This document shows, piece by piece, positions 1 through 5,640 of a stretch of 6,280 bases of DNA. The DNA is from Candidatus Hydrogenedentota bacterium (GTDB lineage: Bacteria; Hydrogenedentota; Hydrogenedentia; Hydrogenedentales; SLHB01): contig PWNM01000277.1 of NCBI GenBank assembly GCA_003557825.1, forward strand, positions 1-6,280, read 5' to 3'. Position 1 is the stretch's first letter, and each line of letters begins with the position of its first letter. The position numbers were made by a program, and so were the translations under genes. The notes under the pieces were generated by a model that worked only from the letters and a program-made list of their open reading frames with translations, ran no database searches and had not been told where the DNA came from.

Positions 1-2
1 CC

Positions 3-416
3 CGTGAACTCGCCGATTGGCTGGGTATCGCTCATCTGATGCATCGTCGCCCCCATGGGTTGTCCGGCGGCGAGCGGCAACGAGTGGCCCTGGGTCGCGC
101 CTTGGCGGCTGGACCGGATATTTTATGCCTGGATGAACCGTTGTCCGCTCTGGACGAAGAAACCCACGAAGAGATGATGGCCCTGCTGCGTCGCATCCAT
201 CGGGAAACGGGCGTTACCGTGCTCCACATCACCCACAACCGGCGCGAAGCACGGTCGTTGGCCCAGACCATCCTCGTCCTGCGGGAAGGGGAGCTGCTCG
301 AAGGCGAAGCCGCCCGGGCATACCTCGCCCGGTCCGATGAGGACTTTTATCTGGCCCGTGATGGCATATCCAAGCGTGACGCGCCGTCGGTTTCTTCGCA
401 GGAAACGCCCAAATGA
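3..416 (+). CDS. ABC transporter ATP-binding protein, C-terminal part (molybdate/tungstate/sulfate importer type), 5' truncated
   Basis: The gene enters from the left edge and the last 137 residues are visible, ending at TGA 414-416. Seen motifs, numbered from the first visible residue: ABC signature LSGGERQRVALGRAL (20-34), Walker B ILCLDEP (40-46) with catalytic Glu45, D-loop SALD (48-51), and the H-loop His78 in ITHN. The usual THD is THN here, but the switch histidine is kept. The Walker A region lies outside the window. Only about 58 residues follow the H-loop, so there is no TOBE/MOP regulatory domain as in long ModC or CysA proteins; this fits short TupC/WtpC-like ATPases. By family it would power a membrane importer from the cytoplasmic face. 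The pattern around the signature and D-loop resembles the oxyanion (molybdate, tungstate, sulfate) group, and the next gene is a sulfur-carrier adenylyltransferase, which would suit Mo or W cofactor supply. ABC ATPase identity is near certain; substrate is inference. Confidence 0.9.
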   Translation, partial: RELADWLGIAHLMHRRPHGLSGGERQRVALGRALAAGPDILCLDEPLSALDEETHEEMMALLRRIHRETGVTVLHITHNRREARSLAQTILVLREGELLEGEAARAYLARSDEDFYLARDGISKRDAPSVSSQETPK

Positions 417-467
417 AGGACTCAGGCCCATCAATCGGGTCAAGGTAATAAATATAAACGGGAACGG

Positions 468-523
468 TTGGTCACATCGGCGGTGTTAGACCAAGTGGGA
501 GGCCACGTTCGATTTGGGACGTG
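468..523 (+). promoter_or_regulatory. Two adjacent predicted hairpins in the ABC ATPase-thiF intergenic region
   Basis: The 155 bases between the two genes hold two neighbouring inverted repeats. The first pairs TTGGTCACA (468-476) with TGT (484-486) and GACCAA (489-494), leaving a 2-base TA bulge and a 7-base loop. The second pairs CACGTTC (504-510) with GGACGTG (517-523), with one G-U pair and a loop of 6. No run of T follows either, so they are not ordinary intrinsic terminators on this strand; an A-rich stretch follows instead. They could be a structured leader of thiF, an RNA processing site that separates the two genes, or chance. A weak -10-like TATAAA lies at 453-458 without a good -35. 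I did not recognise a TPP or molybdenum-cofactor riboswitch core. Confidence 0.35.
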
Positions 524-560
524 AAAATAAGGGAAAACCGAGCTGTAAACATACGGTACA

Positions 561-566
561 GAAGGA
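561..566 (+). promoter_or_regulatory. Ribosome binding site of thiF
   Basis: GAAGGA lies five bases before ATG 572. This decides the start: an in-frame GTG at 521 would add 17 basic residues that do not look like a ThiS fold, whereas the ThiS-like beta strand (MNIYINERPAEV) begins exactly at the 572 ATG. Confidence 0.75.
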
Positions 567-571
567 ACCTC

Positions 572-1387
572 ATGAACATTTACATCAACGAACGGCCCGC
601 CGAGGTGGCGGAAGGACTCATGTTGTATGCCTTGCGCGACCAGTTAAAGCCCGGTGCGGACGTACTCGTGGTCAACGGCGCGCCGGCACGAACCGATGTG
701 GCATTGCATGAAGGCGACGAGGTCGTGCTGATTCAACGGGGCGAAAAACCGCAGGAAGACGAGCTCGAAGCCCTCATGGCCGCCCGTCATACGCCCGGCG
801 TCCATCGGGCTATCAAAAACGCGACGGTGGGCATCGCCGGTCTGGGCGGGTTGGGCTCGGCCATTGCCATCGCCTTGGCCCGTATCGGCGTGGGTAGGTT
901 GATCCTGGCTGATTTCGATGTCGTCGAACCGAGTAACTTGAACCGCCAACAGTATTTCATCGCCGATTTGGGTCTTCCGAAAACGGAAGCGATGACGGCC
1001 AATCTGGCCAAGATCAACCCCTATGTCCAGGTGACCAGCCACACCGTGCGGCTAACGCCCGATAATGTGCCCGCCATTTTCGCCGAAGTGGACGTACTGG
1101 CCGAGGCCTTCGATACGCCCGATGGCAAGGCCATGTTGGTCGAGAGCTTTTCATCGGCCTATCCCGACCGACCCATCGTAGTAGCCACGGGCCTCGCCGG
1201 CTATGGCTCAAGCAACACAATCGTTACCCGAAAAGTGGGTAAATCGTTGTTTGTGGTGGGAGACATGGTGACAGCGGCCCAACCCGGAACCGGCCTCATG
1301 GCCCCCCGGGTCGGCGTGGCCGCCCATCATCAGGCCAATGCGATTCTGCAGCTCTTGTTAGGCGAAGACCCGGCCAAAAGACAATGA
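572..1387 (+). CDS. thiF: ThiF-family sulfur carrier adenylyltransferase with N-terminal ThiS/MoaD-like domain
   Basis: The product is a cytoplasmic enzyme of 271 residues. Residues 1-57 form a ThiS/MoaD-like beta-grasp segment (MNIYINERPAEV to GDEVVLIQRG). Residues 65-265 are an E1-like Rossmann domain. The nucleotide-binding glycine loop is GIAGLGGLGS (87-96), followed by the acidic strand LADFDVVEP and the family signature SNLNRQQYF (121-129), with Arg125 and Lys137 at conserved ATP-site positions. The family activates the C-terminal glycine of a sulfur carrier (ThiS or MoaD) by adenylation, for thiazole or molybdopterin synthesis. The architecture fits the ThiF 'family 2' group known from anaerobes. 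Two oddities: the ThiS-like domain runs into RGEKP instead of ending in Gly-Gly, so it cannot itself carry sulfur, and the protein has no cysteine at all, so the zinc CxxC pairs and the sulfur-linking cysteine of E. coli ThiF are missing. No thi or moa gene is visible nearby apart from a possible oxyanion transporter ATPase upstream, so thiamine versus Mo/W cofactor use is open. Confidence 0.88.
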   Translation: MNIYINERPAEVAEGLMLYALRDQLKPGADVLVVNGAPARTDVALHEGDEVVLIQRGEKPQEDELEALMAARHTPGVHRAIKNATVGIAGLGGLGSAIAIALARIGVGRLILADFDVVEPSNLNRQQYFIADLGLPKTEAMTANLAKINPYVQVTSHTVRLTPDNVPAIFAEVDVLAEAFDTPDGKAMLVESFSSAYPDRPIVVATGLAGYGSSNTIVTRKVGKSLFVVGDMVTAAQPGTGLMAPRVGVAAHHQANAILQLLLGEDPAKRQ

Positions 1388-1464
1388 AGCCAGTTGCGCC
1401 GCAGGTACTTGTCTAGTCCCACCGCGTAGTAAAACGAATTCCTGTCTCTTTTCGCCCAAGCATA

Positions 1465-1493
1465 GTTCCCCATAAGGTGAGCCGAAGGGGAGC
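1465..1493. repeat. Inverted repeat upstream of the lptF -10 box
   Basis: GTTCCCC (1465-1471) can pair with GGGGAGC (1487-1493): seven pairs including one G-U, with a 15-base loop. It lies between thiF and lptF and covers the place where a -35 element would sit. It is not followed by a T-run, so a terminator role for thiF is doubtful. It could be an operator or chance. Confidence 0.3.
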
Positions 1494-1506
1494 TGTCCCG
1501 TATAAT
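1477..1506 (+). promoter_or_regulatory. Putative promoter of lptF-lptG
   Basis: A perfect -10 hexamer TATAAT is at 1501-1506. The best -35 match is GTGAGC (1477-1482), three of six consensus bases with an 18-base spacer, so the -35 is poor. Transcription would begin near 1513 and give a leader of roughly 50 bases before the GTG at 1562. The site suggests that lptFG is transcribed separately from thiF, 174 bases upstream. Confidence 0.45.
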
Positions 1507-1561
1507 CTCCCTTTTGCCGGGCCATCGGGGTTCGGCGCTGCATAGTGGAACCAACACCGTC

Positions 1562-2716
1562 GTGACCCGCATTACGCGATACATAGCCTGGGAGATAACC
1601 ATCCCGTCGGTCCTGGCGTTTTCGGTTTTCGTGTTCTTGGGCGTGGCCAACGAAATCCGTGAGCGGATGGGCCTATTGGACATGGCCCACATCGAAGCCA
1701 TGGATTTTGGGCGGATGGCGGTGTGGTTTCTGCCGACCTTAATCTACTATATCATCCCGCTTACCTATCTGATGGGGATTATGCTGGCCTTTGGCGCATT
1801 GACGCAGAACAACGAAATTGCGGCCATGAAGGCGGCCGGGATCCCATTGAAACGGTTGGTCGCCCCCGTGATCATGGGCGGAGCCTTATTGAGCGCGGGG
1901 TGCTTTGTGCTACAAGACCAGGTCCAACCGTGGGCCATGCGCCAGCTTACCTATTTCATCTATACCGAGTTGCCCCAACGGATTACGATGGATGCGGTCC
2001 CGCCCGGCGTCATGCACGAGATCGGCGATTGGCGCGTCTATATCGGCGACAAGGATCCGGAGACCAATACGCTCTATGATGTCGATATTCTCGAATTGCA
2101 GGAGGACGGCGGCGTCTGGTTGTACCACGGGGAATCGGCCCGGTTTTTCAAAGAGGACAATCGGCTCAAGCTTCACATCCCCCGGGGCTATCTCATAATG
2201 CCCGAACAGGGCGGCCGGGCTACGATACGGGACTGGACCCCAAGCGCTCCTGCCCCCGACACCGAGCCAACCCCTGATAATCGGGACATGCAAAGCCTGG
2301 AACAGCTGCTCCATCGCGACGCTGAACTGGTGACTTCGATACTGGAAGGGGGCGGGCTCGATAGCATGGAAAGCCTATTGGGCCGACCTGATGACATCCC
2401 GGCAGGGGTATCGGTTCACGAGTTGCAGGAATTGTACGGCCTTCGGGACGACATCCGGAAACGAATCTCACTGCCCTTGGCCTGTCTGGCCGTAAGCCTG
2501 ATCGCCGCGCCTTTGGCGGTTCGGGGCGGGCGCAGCGGCCGTTCCTTCAGTTTTGCTCTCGGCTTCGGCATTTTCCTGCTGTATTACACACTTTTCATGG
2601 TCATGCAAGCCCGGGGCATTCCCACGCTTACCGAGACCGTCGTCCGCGGCATAATGCCCAACGCGGTGCTCGCAGTCATGGGAATCGTAGCCATTTGGCG
2701 GGTGGATCGGGTGTAA
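1562..2716 (+). CDS. lptF: LPS export ABC transporter permease LptF (YjgP/YjgQ family)
   Basis: The product is a 384-residue inner-membrane protein, slightly longer than usual for the family. Membrane segments are visible at about 12-30, 52-80, 97-117, 300-320, 330-350 and 362-381, with a large periplasmic part between the third and fourth that matches the LptF/G beta-jellyroll. After the second segment comes TQNNEIAAMKAAGIPLKRLV (81-100), the cytoplasmic coupling motif of this family that contacts the LptB ATPase. LptF and LptG form the channel that extracts LPS from the inner membrane and passes it to the periplasmic bridge. A Pro- and acid-rich stretch (about 226-242) and a following helical part precede the fourth segment. 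The start is GTG 1562: VTRITRYIAWEI is the expected amino end of the family, with only a weak GTGGAA 11 bases upstream. A TTG at 1514 in frame is possible but would add 16 unrelated residues. lptG follows after one base. The F versus G assignment rests on order. Confidence 0.9.
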   Translation: MTRITRYIAWEITIPSVLAFSVFVFLGVANEIRERMGLLDMAHIEAMDFGRMAVWFLPTLIYYIIPLTYLMGIMLAFGALTQNNEIAAMKAAGIPLKRLVAPVIMGGALLSAGCFVLQDQVQPWAMRQLTYFIYTELPQRITMDAVPPGVMHEIGDWRVYIGDKDPETNTLYDVDILELQEDGGVWLYHGESARFFKEDNRLKLHIPRGYLIMPEQGGRATIRDWTPSAPAPDTEPTPDNRDMQSLEQLLHRDAELVTSILEGGGLDSMESLLGRPDDIPAGVSVHELQELYGLRDDIRKRISLPLACLAVSLIAAPLAVRGGRSGRSFSFALGFGIFLLYYTLFMVMQARGIPTLTETVVRGIMPNAVLAVMGIVAIWRVDRV

Positions 2717-2717
2717 T

Positions 2718-3806
2718 ATGCTGACCATCCTCGACCGCTATCTGGCAGCCCAGTTTATCGCTACCCTGTTCAAGGCATTGTTGACCTTCGTGACCTTGTA
2801 CATCCTGATCGATCTGCTGACCGTCCGCCTCGACATCATCGATGAAAACGAAGTACCCTGGCCCATTGTAGCCCAGTATTACCTCGCCATGACCCCCGGC
2901 ATCATCATCAACTACGCCGCTCCCTTTGCGCTATTGGTGACCGCCTTGCTCGTGTTGGGCAATGCGGCGCAGAACAACGAAGTCACCGCTGCCCTGGCCG
3001 GAGGCATCAGCCTACGGCGATTTGTGCGCATCCCCATCGTGTTGGCCTTTTGCTATGCGGCGTTGATTCTGGCAATGCAGGAAACGGTGGGCGTCCATGC
3101 TGCCCGGGCAGCCGATCACGTCGATCGGGGGTATTTTGCCAAATCGCCTGAAGCGGAACGGGGACCCATAAGCTGGGCCAACCTGAACGGCCGCTGGACC
3201 TGCCACATCATGAAGTTCAATTACTTGGCCCTCACCGGCGAGGATGTCTTTATCTACTCCCTCGAACCGGATGCGCATATCCAGATCCGGGCGCGCCGCA
3301 TTTTTTGGGAACCCGACAACGAGCAATGGTTGCTCGAACGGGGGTGGTGGGACGAATACAATCCTCAGACCGACGACTGGGTTCACAGCAAACGCATCAC
3401 TCAGGAACCGGCGCCGTTTACCGAATCGCCCGATCAGCTCTTTGCCCTCGAACAGGCCCCCGAAACCAAGACGGTTCGCGAACTCGAACAGGACATCGCC
3501 TTTGCCCGGGCACGCAACATGCCGGTTAACCCGTTCCTGGTTACCTATCACGCTCGGTTCGCCCAGCCGGCGCTGAACTTCGTCATGATCTGGCTCGCCA
3601 TTCCCTTCGCCATGCGTCTGCGTCGGGGCGGCCTGGCGATCAGCTTCGGCGCAAGCATTGCCATCGCCATCATGTACCTCATGGTGTTCTTTGTGAGTAT
3701 GGGGCTGGGTCAAATGGAACGCCTATCGCCCATCACCGCCGCTTGGTTGCCCAACGGCGTCTTTCTCGTTGCGGGACTCGTACTCTTCCGAAGGACCCCA
3801 AGTTAG
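2718..3806 (+). CDS. lptG: LPS export ABC transporter permease LptG (YjgP/YjgQ family)
   Basis: The product is a 362-residue inner-membrane protein, normal family length. Membrane segments are visible at about 11-33, 51-82, 103-121, 280-299, 306-329 and 338-357, with a periplasmic jellyroll-like domain between the third and fourth. The coupling motif AQNNEVTAALAGGISLRRFV (84-103) is the paralogue of the one in the upstream gene, which shows both belong to the same family and supports a heterodimer. Together with LptF and an LptB ATPase encoded elsewhere it would drive LPS transport to the outer membrane. The ATG is one base after the lptF stop, with GGTGGAT (2701-2707) as a likely ribosome site inside the end of lptF, so the two are translated from one message. 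The gene ends at TAG 3804-3806 with no clear terminator after it. Confidence 0.9.
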   Translation: MLTILDRYLAAQFIATLFKALLTFVTLYILIDLLTVRLDIIDENEVPWPIVAQYYLAMTPGIIINYAAPFALLVTALLVLGNAAQNNEVTAALAGGISLRRFVRIPIVLAFCYAALILAMQETVGVHAARAADHVDRGYFAKSPEAERGPISWANLNGRWTCHIMKFNYLALTGEDVFIYSLEPDAHIQIRARRIFWEPDNEQWLLERGWWDEYNPQTDDWVHSKRITQEPAPFTESPDQLFALEQAPETKTVRELEQDIAFARARNMPVNPFLVTYHARFAQPALNFVMIWLAIPFAMRLRRGGLAISFGASIAIAIMYLMVFFVSMGLGQMERLSPITAAWLPNGVFLVAGLVLFRRTPS

Positions 3807-3829
3807 GCATCCGGTCTGTTGCATCTCTG

Positions 3830-3859
3830 TTGACATCGTCCCCCTTTTCCGTTCATTAT
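3830..3859 (+). promoter_or_regulatory. Promoter of the cold-shock gene
   Basis: A perfect -35 hexamer TTGACA (3830-3835) is followed after 18 bases by CATTAT (3854-3859), four of six matches to the -10 consensus. Transcription would start near 3866, leaving a leader of about 117 bases before the GTG at 3983. The position just after lptG gives the cold-shock gene its own promoter. Confidence 0.6.
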
Positions 3860-3866
3860 GGATTTG

Positions 3867-3931
3867 ACCGGTTAGCTGGCGCATGTCCGGTGGCCCCTGC
3901 TGGATACGCGACCTCGAATTGGATCAGGGGC
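3867..3931 (+). promoter_or_regulatory. Structured 5' leader of the cold-shock mRNA
   Basis: Two inverted repeats lie in the untranslated leader. ACCGG (3867-3871) pairs with CCGGT (3887-3891), and GCCCCTG (3893-3899) pairs perfectly with CAGGGGC (3925-3931) across a 25-base loop. Long leaders that refold with temperature are known for cspA-type messages in enterobacteria; whether this one acts as a thermosensor is inference. Confidence 0.4.
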
Positions 3932-3982
3932 GACAGTGAGGGACGTTTTAGCCGGGCGGACCTAAGATACGGAGACAAGTTT

Positions 3983-4183
3983 GTGGCTACAGGTACTGTG
4001 AAGTGGTTCAGTGAGGAAAAGGGGTTTGGCTTCATCCTTCCCGATGAAGGCGGCAACGATCTGTTCGTACATCGATCCAATGTGAAGACCGATAATCAGA
4101 CCCTGCGAGACGATCAGCGTGTGGAGTTCGAAATTGGTGAAGGCCGAAAGGGACCCGAGGCGACAGATGTACGTCCTATCTAG
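3983..4183 (+). CDS. Cold-shock protein (CspA family, single CSD)
   Basis: The product has 66 residues, the usual size of a single cold-shock domain protein. It shows the nucleic-acid binding motifs RNP1 KGFGFI (13-18) and RNP2 LFVHR (27-31), the opening GTVKWF (4-9), and the aromatic binding-surface residues Trp8, Phe15, Phe17, Phe28 and His30. It would be a cytoplasmic single-stranded RNA/DNA chaperone that melts mRNA structure. The start is GTG 3983, with GGAG at 3971-3974 eight bases before; the reading frame stays open far upstream, overlapping lptG, but that extension has no ribosome site and no domain. The gene has its own promoter (3830-3859) and terminator (4211-4240), so it is monocistronic. 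Family identity is certain; the particular csp paralogue is not assignable and cold induction is not proven by sequence. Confidence 0.94.
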   Translation: MATGTVKWFSEEKGFGFILPDEGGNDLFVHRSNVKTDNQTLRDDQRVEFEIGEGRKGPEATDVRPI

Positions 4184-4210
4184 TCCCATTCAGCCATAGC
4201 ATACGACTCC

Positions 4211-4240
4211 AAGGGCTCTCGTTTCGGCGAGGGCCTTTTT
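4211..4240 (+). terminator. Rho-independent terminator of the cold-shock gene
   Basis: An 11-pair stem (4211-4221 with 4228-4238, including two G-U pairs) closes a 6-base loop, TTTCGG, and ends in a T-run (4236-4240). It begins 28 bases after the csp stop. On the other strand the stem directly follows the aldo/keto reductase stop, but no T-run follows there, so termination in that direction would be weaker. Confidence 0.88.
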
Positions 4241-4243
4241 ATG

Positions 4244-5212
4244 TTATCGCTGATCCCTACGCAGGTCGAGCCAGTCAAGTTCTTCGGGCGTCAACTTCAG
4301 CGTAAGGACATCCGCGTTCGCCCGGAATTCGTCACCGGTGGCGCACCCCACCAAAGGATATACGTTCATTGGACTGTTAAGGACAAAAGCCAGAGCGATC
4401 TGCGGCAAGGTGAGCCCTTTTTCGCGGGCCAACTCGCTGGCCCGTTCCAACCGTTCCACATTGGCAGCCGTACCATAGCACCGGATGCAGGGATCGTCCG
4501 AGTACGGCGGCGCGGTTTCGATGGCCGCCCGATCATAGCGCCCCGAGAAAAACCCTCCGGACAAACTCGACCAACACAACACGGGCATCTGCTGTTTCGT
4601 GTACCATTCCCGAGCCGCCTCCCCCCCGGGACCGCTAATGCTGATACATCCTGCCCAGGGCGCTTCCCGTTGTTCGGCGAGGCTGAAATGGGGACTGCTC
4701 GCCACCATGGGCGTCCATCCATGCTCCTGGGCCACCGCATTGGCCGCCTCGATCCGCTCATGACTCCAGTTGGACCCGCCCCACGCTTTGATACGTCCCG
4801 CCTGAATATGCTCGTTGACAGCCTCCACGATTTCCGCGACGGGTACATCCGGATTGTCCCGGTGTAGCAGGTACAGATCAATGTAGTCCGTACCGAGCCG
4901 TGCCAGCGAATCGTGCACATCCGAGGCGATATCAAAAGGGGTCACCCGGAGCCGATCGGCGTTGGGATGAGCGCCTTTGGTGATGATCACCGTCTCCTCC
5001 CGGATGCCCCGGTCGGCAATCCACGCCCCGAGCACCCGCTCCGAGTCGCCGGCGCCATAAACATGAGCTGTATCGAAGGTATTGCAGCCGGTTTGATAGA
5101 CGGCGTCGAACAGAGCAAATCCCGCATCCCGATCCTCGCTGTTCAGCATAACCGCGCCCTGGATTAGGCGGGATACCCGTTTGCCGACCCCTACGATGTC
5201 TCCGTATTCCAT
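4244..5212 (-). CDS. Aldo/keto reductase
   Basis: The product is a 322-residue cytoplasmic enzyme of the aldo/keto reductase superfamily, a TIM barrel that reduces carbonyls with NAD(P)H. The catalytic tetrad is complete: Asp47 and Tyr52 in FDTAHVYG, Lys79 in IITKGAH, and His117 in LYLLHRDN. Further family marks are the strand DSLARLGTDYIDLYLLHRD, the GGSNWS motif after the fifth strand, WSSLSGGFFSGRY, and the cofactor phosphate-binding region GCATGDEFRAN (289-299). No iron-sulfur cysteine cluster is present. The start ATG (CAT at 5210-5212 on the + strand) has AAGGGG seven bases upstream. The gene is convergent with the cold-shock gene, only three bases beyond its terminator, and divergent from the lipoprotein gene. 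Physiological substrate cannot be told; the sequence resembles the general YhdN/Tas-type oxidoreductases, some of which act on sugars or reactive aldehydes. Confidence 0.93.
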   Translation of the reverse strand: MEYGDIVGVGKRVSRLIQGAVMLNSEDRDAGFALFDAVYQTGCNTFDTAHVYGAGDSERVLGAWIADRGIREETVIITKGAHPNADRLRVTPFDIASDVHDSLARLGTDYIDLYLLHRDNPDVPVAEIVEAVNEHIQAGRIKAWGGSNWSHERIEAANAVAQEHGWTPMVASSPHFSLAEQREAPWAGCISISGPGGEAAREWYTKQQMPVLCWSSLSGGFFSGRYDRAAIETAPPYSDDPCIRCYGTAANVERLERASELAREKGLTLPQIALAFVLNSPMNVYPLVGCATGDEFRANADVLTLKLTPEELDWLDLRRDQR

Positions 5213-5448
5213 ATCTGCGCCCCTTAATTGGTTGGTTTTGTTTGGCGAAGTGTACCAAAATTGGGCGACACATAAAAACTAAGTGTCCCTTCAGAGCCAT
5301 CCATATAAATATATGAATAACTAGATTACATAGTGTTTAATTATTTAGGAATAGACTTTTAAATCGGAGTGTTAATGAAGCTAAGCTAGTGGGAGGGGTC
5401 ATGGGATCCCGCCATGGCATGCATAAGGGAAATCGGCGCCATGTACTT

Positions 5449-5472
5449 GGGAATGCCAGAGGAGACATTCCC
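5449..5472. repeat. Perfect 7-bp inverted repeat
   Basis: GGGAATG (5449-5455) and CATTCCC (5466-5472) are perfect complements with a 10-base loop. It lies 168 bases before the lipoprotein start. It could be a regulator binding site or an RNA hairpin in the leader; no T-run follows, so it is not a terminator. A second small hairpin, ATCCTT (5581-5586) with AAGGAT (5591-5596), sits nearer the gene. Confidence 0.35.
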
Positions 5473-5628
5473 GGTGTCGGACAACACGGACCGAGATGGG
5501 TCGGCTGCCGGTTGATGTGTCGTACATCGTTTTGCCATGAGTAGTCCATCTTCGTATCCGGCACACTGTGCTGGATGTCCATCCTTTTCCAAGGATAGCC
5601 ATGGTTCCCGCAATGTCAAGGTGAACTT

Positions 5629-5633
5629 GGAGG
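5629..5633 (+). promoter_or_regulatory. Ribosome binding site of the lipoprotein gene
   Basis: GGAGG lies seven bases before ATG 5641, a near-ideal Shine-Dalgarno arrangement that fixes the start of the truncated downstream gene. Confidence 0.85.
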
Positions 5634-5640
5634 CAAAACG

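Larger units (their letters stand above)
5213..5640. other. Divergent intergenic region (AT-rich core, no convincing gene)
   Basis: These 428 bases separate the aldo/keto reductase (leftward) from the lipoprotein gene (rightward) and must hold both promoters. Bases about 5290-5370 are strikingly AT-rich against the GC-rich neighbours, with TATAAA at 5304-5309, but I found no clean -35/-10 pair on either strand. Bases 5390-5640 return to normal composition and contain several small palindromes and hairpins, which may be a long leader of the lipoprotein message. A 47-codon open frame (5401-5544, +) has a purine-rich GGGAGGGG just before its ATG but no recognisable protein features. Confidence 0.6.

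Noticed and set aside
453..458. TATAAA as a -10 box for thiF
   Set aside because: No acceptable -35 hexamer lies 16-18 bases upstream; too weak to call a promoter.
521..571. GTG at 521 as the start of thiF, adding 17 residues
   Set aside because: The extension is basic and unlike a ThiS fold, overlaps a hairpin, and has no ribosome site; ATG 572 has GAAGGA at good spacing.
3012..3713. Leftward 233-codon frame inside lptG
   Set aside because: It is antisense to a clear membrane protein and its translation is rich in His, Pro and Gly without any motif; a shadow of a GC-rich gene.
3743..3982. N-terminal extension of the cold-shock frame to 146 residues
   Set aside because: It overlaps lptG and the csp promoter, shows no domain, and the 66-residue protein from GTG 3983 has the normal family length and a ribosome site.
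4241..4867. Rightward 208-codon frame inside the aldo/keto reductase
   Set aside because: It is antisense to a gene with a full catalytic tetrad and has no ribosome site or domain.
5400..5420. Cluster of short palindromes (GGGATCCC, GCCATGGC, GCATGC)
   Set aside because: These are 6-8 base self-complementary words without a shared unit or spacing; chance is the simplest explanation.
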